Assembly: GCA_030765055.1 (NCBI GenBank)
Contig: CM060953.1
Location: forward strand, 189,943,147-190,007,146
Source: Mantis religiosa
Taxonomy: Eukaryota > Arthropoda > Insecta > Mantodea > Mantidae
DNA: 64,000 nucleotides
Direction: 5' to 3'
The position numbers and the translations under genes were made by a program. The notes under the pieces are model-generated. The model was not told the DNA's origin. It did not search any database and saw only the letters and a program-made list of their open reading frames with translations. Each line of letters opens with the position of its first letter. Positions within the stretch are counted from its first letter, which is position 1. Shown one piece after another: positions 56,318-64,000 of this stretch.

Positions 56318-56999
56318 TTAAGCGCTTCTTTGTTTGCACTCTCCCATTTTTTTAGGGATAAACTGATCCCTCCATTGTTTCGCTTCTTTACATTTCAGTA
56401 TATAATGTAATTCATTACGTACCTCCCAACATAGAGGGAAACTATCCAAATTCACTTCCTTCCTATCCCCTCTAAACTTATGTGCACTTAATCTAGTCCA
56501 AGCCCAACCTTCTCTTCCTATCCTATTACAAACCTCAACATAATTCCCCCTTCCCCATAAAACTTTCAACTGTATTTATTGTACTATCCTTTTCTTTCCT
56601 TCAAGACTGGAATAATTCCTGCTTCTCTATGTCCTTCACTCTGTTCCTCACTTCTTTCCAAAAACCTTTATTCCACCCCTCCCTCTACACCTATATGCTC
56701 CCCATTTCAATTTCCTGTAAAGTTCTCCTTACTCCCTGAGCCCAGTTCTCCTCAGCACTAAACTTCTCTTGGACTACTAAACATTGCCTCAATAACTTCT
56801 GCTGATCAAAATATCTTAATCTGTACCAATATATAAGTATCTATTCTACTAGCAAACTCTTACCACCTACTCGTCCCAACTCCATCATTGCTGCTCCATT
56901 GAGTGATACAATAGATTGGCTCAGTATACTTTTACAAAAACAATTTATGTACTTCATCAATTTTTTCCCACAATTGACCTAATAGTGGTTTAAGAATGA

Positions 57000-57235
57000 A
57001 GCCTGGGACTTAAATACTTATAGTAGAGTAAGTCACCACAAAAGGTGCGTGTCTCATAGCATATGAGAACCTCTAGTGGTCTACCGGGAAACATACGAGT
57101 CAATTGACGAATTTAATGTCATTTCGGCATGTGGACAATGGTAGCGCAATGGCTAAGAGCGACCGGACGAAACTGGGAAATCCGTGGTTCAAATCCAGGC
57201 CATGGTATTGAATTTTTCAGTCTCGCTCTATATAT
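57000..57235 (+). repeat. tRNA-like repeat S2, isolated copy
   Basis: It contains the S2 order: CCTAATAGTGGTTTAAGAA, AGTAAGTCACC, GAATTTAATGTCATTTCGGC, then tRNA-like AATGGTAGCGCAATGGCTAA and GTGGTTCAAATCC, ending TTGAATTTTTCAGTC. Confidence 0.8.
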
Positions 57236-57409
57236 TCAAACTTTTCACTTCTTCGTCCTTTTCGCAGTATAAAAACACTGGAGCATCCCACAAGAAAATC
57301 TCAACGGGGTCCCAGTTGGGTTCTGGCGATGAAGGTGGGGATTTTTATCCGAACAAGATAATTCCTCATGTTCCCCAGAGTCTGGAAGTATGAATGAGAG
57401 AGCGAATGT

Positions 57410-58610
57410 GTGCGTGATCCAATGATTAAAACCCAAAGAATACTAGTTAACACCTTCGATATGTTCCAAAGGAGAACGTCCGCCGATATGACCATTGCAG
57501 TTAAAGAGGGGGTAAAAGTGTGTGCGTGATCTAATAACTAAAACCCAAAGAACACGAGTTAACACCTTCGATATGTTCCAAAGGAGAACGTCCGCCGATA
57601 TGACCATTGCAGTTAAAGGCGAGGTATAAATGTGTACGTGATCTAATGATTAAAACCCAACGAATACGAGTTAACACCTTCGATATGTTCCAAAGGAGAA
57701 CGGTCGCCGATATGACCATTGCAGTTAAAGGCGAGGTATAAATGTATACGTGATCTAATGATTAAAACCCAACGAATACGAGTTAACACCTTCGATATGT
57801 TCCAAAGGAGAACGGTCGCCGATATGACCATTGCAGTTAAAGGCGAGGTATAAATGTGTACGTGATCTAATGATTAAAACCCAACGAATACGAGTTAACA
57901 CCTTCGATATGTTCCAAAGGAGAACGGTCGCCGATATGACCATTGCAGTTAAAGGCGGGGTATAAATGTATACGTGATCTAATGATTAAAACCCAACGAA
58001 TACGAGTTAACACCTTCGATATGTTCCAAAGGAGAACGGTCGCCGATATGACCATTGCAGTTAAAGGCGAGGTATAAATGTGTACGTGATCTAATGATTA
58101 AAACATAACGAATACGAGTTAAAACCTTCGATATGTTCCAAAGGAGAACGGTCGCCGATATGACCATTGCAGTTAAAGGCGAGATATAAATGTATACGTG
58201 ATCTAATAATTAAAACTCAACGAATACGAGTTAACACCTTCGATATGTTCCAAAGGAGAACGGTCGCCGATATGACCATTGCAGTTAAAGGCGAAGTATA
58301 AATGTGTACGTGATCTAATGATTAAAACCCAACGAATACGAGTTAACACCTTCGATATGTTCCAAAGGAGAACGGCCACCGATGTGACCATTGCAGTTAA
58401 AGGCGGGGTATAAATGTGTACGTGATCTAATGATTAAAAAACAACGAATACGAGTTAACGCCTTCGGTACGTTCCAAAGGAGAACGGCCGCGGATATGAC
58501 CATTGCAGTTAAAGGCGGAGTATAAATGTGTACGTGATCTAATGATTAAAACCAAACGAATACGAGTTAACACATTCAATATGTTCCAAGTGGCTCGATC
58601 TATAGTTATA
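57410..58610. repeat. 112-bp tandem satellite, about 10.5 units
   Basis: Units repeat every 112 bp (for example ATGACCATTGCAGTTAAAGG at 57711, 57823, 57935 and 58047). Each unit runs TGTACGTGATCTAATGATTA, AAACCCAACGAATACGAGTT, CACCTTCGATATGTTCCAAA and GGAGAACGGTCGCCG. It is unrelated to the 108-bp family. 112 is not a multiple of three, so the staggered 62-residue minus-strand frames are repeat artefacts. Confidence 0.95.
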
Positions 58611-59484
58611 TCTGTAGCATTATCGGACCACATCGTCTTTGAGTCTGTTTCTTGTCAAACTTTGTTTGTTTTGTTTATATATGTCATTGATCAGATGAAG
58701 TAAAGAAATACAATCGTTTCCTTCAATCACATTAAGCAAAACACATTTTGGTTTGCTTAGATTTTATCACTTTTCCAAATGACAACGTCACACCTTCTCA
58801 CAGGACTACAGGGTGAGATTTCAGAAAGTTAGGATGTTCACAAGACTCAAGTCGACGTCTATGTATGTAGCTTTCACACAGTTGTCTTCTTTGACGTCAG
58901 ACCTCACTGTACAACAAAGCCGAATACTTTTTTAGCTCCTCGCTGCTCTACCCTCATTGTGTCCACTTCTCGGCTTGCATCGTCCTTCCAGATTCACTCT
59001 GTTCACAAACTTTGTCTTTATATCCAGAGTTTGAGCAGATATTTCTATGCTACACAGAATCATTGACGTTGTATTGTATTGTTTACTTAAACACTGATGA
59101 ATTAAATCGACACCTCATACACATCAAAATCGGAGACGACACTACCCATCTGTTCAAATATAGCCAGAGAACATTTATACATGTATTATGAAAGCAGTGT
59201 ATATCACAACATTTTGTTACTTGTATCCCTTCAGCTGCTAAAACACCTTCTAACTTAATAAAATATGTTACTAAAAGAAATTTACTTACGATGCCATAGA
59301 AAAACTTTGAAGTGGTACTTTACATAGCTCTATGTATTTGTATATGGCTTCCAAAATTTATTCTGACAAAATCATGTTAAATTTAGCTAATTAGACCTAA
59401 TGACATGTTCAGAGGACGCATCTTAAAAAAAAGCTAAAGAAATGCATCATTTCTTCGTATGTGTTCGCTTCCTTTATTTAGCAT
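58611..59484. other. No recognised gene
   Basis: Mixed sequence between the two satellites without recognised features. Confidence 0.5.
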
Positions 59485-60108
59485 CCTCTAACATTAAGTA
59501 ATTTGAACGATGCAAGAAATGATGTTCAAATGATTCCACGTTGCATAGAGCTTAAAGTTACTAGACATTCATTTTTCAGGATAAGGGAAAACCTCCAACG
59601 TTAAGTCATATCGGACGATGAATGAAATGATGTTCAAATGAGTACAGGGTAAATAGAGCTTAGAGTTACCAGACATTTATCTTTCAGGATAAGAGAAAAC
59701 CTCCAACGTTAAGTCATATCGGACGATGAATGAAATGATGTTCAAATGAGTACAGGGTACATAGAGCTTAGAGTTACCAGACATTTATCTTTCAGGATAA
59801 GAGAAAATCTCCAACGTTAAGTCATATCGGACGATGAATGAAATGATGTTCAAATGAGTACAGGGTACATAGAGCTTAGAGTTAATAGACAGTTATCTTT
59901 GAGCTTAAGCGTAAACCTCCAACGTTAAGACATATTGGACGATGAATGAAATGATGTTCAAATAAGTACAGGGTACATTGAGCTTAGGGTTACCAGACAT
60001 TCATCTTTCAGGTTAAGGAAAAACCTCCAACGTTAAGTCACAATCGGACAATGAATGAAGTGAGTACGAGGTACATAGTGCTTAGGGTTATCAGACATTC
60101 ATGTTTCA

Positions 60109-61169
60109 TGAACAAATGTTGCGGTTAAAACAGCAAAATGGAAGAAAATATTACTACAACCAATCAAGATGAAAACACAAACAGGTTTCCTACGCAAAGT
60201 TACGGAATTAAAAACAGATCTGAATCTTCCTAATTCTAAAGAAAACATTTTAATCAAAGAAAACCCAATGACTTTTGAACCAATTAATATTCAATTAGGT
60301 TTATAACAAATAGTTACAAAATCTAAAACTTGCAAACCTGTACTAAAATTACTAGCATTAGAAACTGTGAACAATAGATACCCACATGAAGAATGATTAC
60401 ATATCTACACAGATGGATCTAACTTGGACAACAACTCAGGAGCAGGAATTAAGTGTGCACTGTTCTCATTCTATAAACCAGCAAGATACCACACAACAAA
60501 TTTTGATGCAGAAGTAACGGCTATTCATATTTCACTCCAACACCTTCTATAGAGAATAGATAACTTGAAAAATACTCTCATACTTTCTGATTCTATAACA
60601 GTATTATGTGCAATACGTTCTTATAAAATGAGGTCAATCCAAATTAAAGAGTGTCACAAAATGATCGAACAACTTCAAAAACTAATTATATTACAGTGGA
60701 TACCTGCACATTGTGGCATTGCTGGAAATGAATCAGCTGATTTTCTTGCCAAAAAGGTGCAAATTTAATTCAGAACAAAAGTAAAAACTTATCCTTTACA
60801 TCCATAAAAATATTAACCAAAAGCAAATATAAAAAAACCAAACCAATCAATAACTAACAAAGCCAAAGGTAAACAATGGAACATTTTAATTAAAAATACA
60901 GAAATTATTCCAGAAATCCCACGTAAAACTGCAGTAGCAAATTTTCGATTCCTTACGGAACATGATTATTTGGCCAAACACTTACACAGAATAGGAATTC
61001 ATACAAGTCCAAATTGTCCTCTGCGCAACAAAGAAGAGAAAATGACCGAAGAACATCTTCTAACCTGTGAAGTCCTACCTGCCGGACCCAATGCACGGAA
61101 ATATTGCAGAGCAAAAGAGCTAATGGCTTCATTGCCAAAGCCTAGCATTTGACAACAACAACAACAACA
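60109..61169 (+). mobile_element. 5'-truncated LINE inserted in array 4, with RNase H
   Basis: A target duplication ACATTCATxTTTCA (60095-60108 and 61170-61183, one mismatch) lies in a satellite unit, and the 3' tail is a CAA repeat. The frame reads LHIYTDGSNLDNNSGAGI (RNase H Asp), NFDAEVTAIH (Glu), LILSDSITVLCAI (Asp) and LQWIPAHCGIAGNESADFLA (His and Asp), so all RNase H catalytic residues are visible, but stops occur (HLL*RI). The C-terminal tail reads HTSPNCPLRNKEEKMTEEHL. Confidence 0.9.
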
Positions 61170-61353
61170 ACATTCATCTTTCAGGATAAGGGAAAATCTC
61201 CAACGTTAAGCCATATCAGACGATGAATGAAATTAGGTGCAAATGAGTACAGTGTACATAGAGCTTAGAGATACCAGAAATCCATCTCTTTCAATATAAG
61301 AGAAAACCTCCAACGTTAAATCATATCGGACGATAAATGTAATGATTTTAGTT

Positions 61354-61934
61354 AATTGATGGAAATTAATCATTTCTCCACACTAGCCGTATATAGGCTA
61401 AGACATTTTATGGATAGAGTCAACATGAAAAATTCAATGCCATGGCCGGGATTTGAACCACGGAACTCCTGGTTTCCGTCCAGTCGCTCTTAACCTTTGA
61501 GCTACCATGGTCAACGTGCCGCCCTGACATTAAATTCTCCAGTTGACTTGTATGTTTCCCCGGTGGACCACTACGGGCTCTCGCATCCGAGATACACCGT
61601 TAGTGGCGACTTACTATTGTAAGTACTTAGTCCCAGGCTTCATCATTTAACTCTTATTATTTTAGTTAATTGATGGAAATTAATCATTTCTCCACACTAG
61701 CCGTATATAGGCTAAGACATTTTATGGATAGAGTCAACATGAAAAATTCAATGCCATGGCCGGGATTTGAACCACGGAACTCCTGGTTTCCGTCCAGTCG
61801 CTCTTAACCTTTGAGCTACCATGGTCAACGTGCCGCCCTGACATTAAATTCTCCAGTTGACTTGTATGTTTCCCCGGTGGACCACTACGGGCTCTCGCAT
61901 TGAATTTTTCATGTTGACTCTATCCATAAAATGT
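61354..61934 (-). repeat. Two perfect S2 copies (307-bp period) plus a short inverted end
   Basis: TTTAGTTAATTGATGGAAAT starts both copies at 61354 and 61661. They appear identical for about 240 bp, through the minus-strand tRNA-like segment with B box GTGGTTCAAATCCC. At 61897-61934 the sequence ATTGAATTTTTCATGTTGAC is the reverse complement of the copy's own start region, forming a fold-back. Both ends lie in array 4, which reads AATGTAATGAT on either side. Confidence 0.88.
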
Positions 61935-62129
61935 AATGATGTTTAAATGAGCGCAGGATATATAGAGCCTAGAGTTACTAGACATTCATCTTTCAGAATA
62001 AGAGAAAATCTCCAACGTTAAACTATATCTGACGATGAATGAAATGATGTTCCAATAAGTACAACTCGGAGCTTAGAGTGACCAGACATTTATCTTTCCG
62101 GATTAGGAAAAACCTCCAACGTTAAGTCA

Positions 62130-63913
62130 AAACCACTTCGGAGAGCATACCGCATCGTTTCTTAATCAGTGCTGCTCGTAACCTGTCCAGAAGATTGCAG
62201 AATTATCTGTCAGTAATGGTTTGGCCCTAGGCAAGATAATCTGTAAGGATGACTCCACGACTGTTCCAGAAAACTGAAAGCCTGACCTTCCCAGCTGACT
62301 TTTGCACCTTTGTCTTTTTGGGAGGGTAATTGGCATATTTCCATTCCATGCCCATGGTTTTTGTCTCTGGATGATACTGATGGATCCACGTTTCATCCAT
62401 GATCAAAAATGTCATCTTCATTCCTGTTCCAAAAGCATCAACATCTGTCTTGGAAGGTCACACCGTGTTTGCTTTTGGAAAGGGGTTAGCAAACGTGGAA
62501 GCCACCGTGCAGACACCTTAGACATGTGCAGTTCGCCATGAATTATTTCCCACACTCTACCATGATTAAGATGTGTTTCATTCATGATCATTTGGATGGT
62601 TGTTCTTCTGTCTTCCAGTATTAAACACTCGTCTATCTTCACTGTAACAGTTGACGGTTGCGGCATACCCGCATGTCAGATTTCAATTGGTTGATGTTTA
62701 ATTTTGATTTGGGTTCTAATTGGAGCTATGAGATCTCTTGTTCTTCAGGTGAATGGTTGTAGGAAATGGATTTGTTGTTTGTTGGCTGCTCAGTTGTCTC
62801 AATAATACACTGGTTCGTTGCAAAAATTGATTTAATTCTCACTCAATTCGTTGATTCAGATTGATTGGTAGCGGTGACCACCTGTTACTCAACTTCCCAA
62901 CAGAATTCTCTTAATTCTTTATATGGCGAATACTTTGCTATTATAAACTTCTTCTGCTGCTTCTCTCACGCTGGTTGCGTTATTCTTGACTCCCCTACAT
63001 TTCGGACTTAGAAATCTTCGCTCCTTCTCCTTCACGCGCACTAACACGTCTTTCCCCTCGTAGAATGACTGTTGAAGTGAAGTTTCGTCTGCTCTGCGAT
63101 TCCGTTCGTACTTTTTTGATCCCTACTCTAACCCTTATCACATGACCAAAATAACTCACCCTTCTTCCTATTTCTCAAATCTTACATTTTGATTGGTTTC
63201 TCATTTTATTTCGATTTTTCTTTATTGGTTAGCAAAACTCATCGAACTCATTGACGTTACATCCCACCGTGAGTTGGGTCCCGCCTACCCTGGGCTCTTT
63301 GTAACGCATACATCGTTATCGCCACAGCGAAGTAAATCCTTTTAGGTCTTACGCCTGACCGCATCTTGAAAACCTTATTGTTCCTACACATTTTTCTTAT
63401 AGTTCTCAGACATTGAACCTTTCCTTAAACAAAGAGGCTAACGGTCACCTCTTCCTGTCTCCCCGACTTGTGTTCAGATTTTACAGAAATATTTTCTCTC
63501 CCTTACATGGATTCTAGCATGTTAGTTGTCTTAAATTATATTCTTCCCATCTTATTCTTAATTAAACCGCTATTTTAATCACTACTCTAATTTCATTCTG
63601 ATTTCATATTAATATAACAATATTTTATATTAGTTTAGCAAAGCATTTTCATTAATTTATCTTCTTTTTTAATTCTCGTGATTTCAATTCATTCGCCGCC
63701 TCCTAATCGCTGTCTGATACTGCGGTTACACGGTCTACCAGCTCTTGGCTCATCTGTCAGGGACATGTGACCAGTTTGAAAATTCCTTTTCCACCTCACA
63801 ATAGTGTCGTACGATGGACAATCATTTCCATCAACAGCCGTCATCTCATCCCGGGCAGTTTTGCCCTTCAAATGCAGGATCTTGATCACACCACGAGCTT
63901 CACTTTTCTCCAT
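62130..63913 (-). pseudogene. Mariner M3 transposase, split by a solo LTR
   Basis: The N-terminal half starts MEKSEARGVIKILHLKGKTA at 63913 and reads to DEPRAGRP. A 1072-bp insertion follows. The frame then resumes STVTVKIDECLILEDRRTTI, KVSARWLPRLLTPFQKQ, the first catalytic Asp in IMDETWIHQYHPETK and SVFWNSRGVILTDYL. The C-terminal third, with the remaining two catalytic Asp, is missing where the element meets array 4. Similar to SETMAR-type mariner transposases. The outer terminus at the right lies beyond the window. Confidence 0.88.
62659..63730 (-). mobile_element. Solo LTR 2 (1072 bp) inside mariner M3
   Basis: CGGT is duplicated at 62655-62658 and 63731-63734. The element starts TGCGGCATACC and ends GCGGTTACA (TG...CA on the plus strand, also TG...CA on the minus). 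It separates DEPRAGRP from STVTV in the mariner frame, so its limits are confirmed by the host. On the minus strand CATATAAAG near 62925 may be a TATA box; I saw no clean AATAAA, so orientation is tentative. No coding region. Confidence 0.75.
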
Positions 63914-64000
63914 CTTACACCACACTTACTTCTGGCAATCACTGTAACAGAAAACAAAAGGACTCAATTCACTGGAACTACATACGTTATGTTCCAAGGA
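63914..64000 (-). other. Mariner M3 5' leader, cut by window end
   Basis: Non-coding sequence upstream of the M3 start codon; the terminal inverted repeat is expected beyond 64000. Confidence 0.5.

Larger units (their letters stand above)
55030..56990 (-). pseudogene. LINE C: C-terminal remnant split by a TTAA element
   Basis: The minus strand from 56990 reads SILSQSIVSLNGAAMMELGR and, after stops, HKFRGDRKEVNLDSF and LHYILKCKEAKQWRDQFIPK, the C-terminal region after reverse transcriptase in several arthropod LINEs. At 56318 it meets the T2 element. After it, from 55177, the frame resumes VKKMRLQKEGDIKRIGEFMW and RIRGKWFRKTKEY. The two halves join at TTAA in one frame (ANKEALKVKK), supporting a later insertion. 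Confidence 0.7.
59485..62128 (-). repeat. 108-bp tandem array 4 (minus strand), interrupted
   Basis: SINE-tail units read on the minus strand at 59485-60108, 61170-61350 and 61935-62128. The gaps are a LINE (60109-61169) and a duplicated S2 repeat (about 61351-61934). The units are more diverged than those of array 1, and no SINE head is seen at the right edge, where the array meets mariner M3. Confidence 0.9.

Noticed and set aside
57531..58633. Series of 62-residue minus-strand frames (MVISATVLLWNISKVL)
   Set aside because: They recur every 112 bp in shifted frames of a satellite, each ending in the next unit.

Overview
This is a repeat-dominated piece of an animal nuclear genome, almost certainly an insect and most likely a cockroach or close relative. 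The inference rests on the mix of mariner, Tc1, hAT, CR1/I-type LINE and tRNA-derived SINE families, on several transposon protein families I associate with cockroach and other arthropod annotations, and on one spliced gene resembling insect GPR158-like receptors. Nothing bacterial (operons, Shine-Dalgarno sites, CRISPR, rRNA) is present.

The only host gene I can support is a minus-strand first coding exon at 37566-38739. It encodes a signal peptide, a low-complexity linker and a conserved extracellular domain, and ends at a clear GTGAGT donor. A GC-rich, CpG-rich stretch just upstream (about 39000-39320) is a plausible promoter or 5' UTR. No following exon is visible to the left, so the first intron would exceed 37 kb.

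Layout. 1-1408: decayed mariner with an 85-bp tandem repeat in its 3' coding end. 2465-11778: very large 108-bp tandem array that begins with the tRNA-like head of a SINE; the array unit is the SINE tail. 12688-14012 and 17856-19174: two oppositely oriented copies of a second mariner family. 14836-16650: a direct duplication carrying paired TGACGTCA motifs, split by a solo LTR and a small 108-bp array. 20049-21285: a TTAA-flanked DNA transposon. 21520-23348: third 108-bp array, again starting with a SINE head. 24366-25418: I-type LINE 3' end. 26640-28105: nested SINEs. 28243-29390: second copy of the first mariner. 30060-34060: tRNA-like repeat family with a large inverted repeat, plus a TIR-bounded element carrying a multicopy arthropod ORF. 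34876-37545: a tandem intron duplication reaching to within about 20 bp of the exon. 39742-47930: two abutting hAT copies packed with nested SINEs, LINEs, a solo LTR, a Tc1-type derivative and a TTAA element. 48442-50762: a second TIR element interrupted by a nearly intact Tc1-like transposon. 51049-52300: retroelement gag/ORF1-like remnant with its own TATA box. 53825-56990: two LINE remnants, one split by a TTAA element. 57410-58610: 112-bp satellite. 59485-62128: minus-strand 108-bp array interrupted by a LINE and by a tRNA-like repeat. 62130-63913: a third mariner lineage split by a 1072-bp solo LTR.

The most interesting points are the repeated conversion of a SINE tail into satellite DNA at four places, three TTAA-inserting elements that share one transposase-like domain despite unrelated termini, and a mariner lineage whose last two catalytic aspartates are 30 rather than 34 residues apart in both copies. 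All family names come from recognition by eye; no database search was run.
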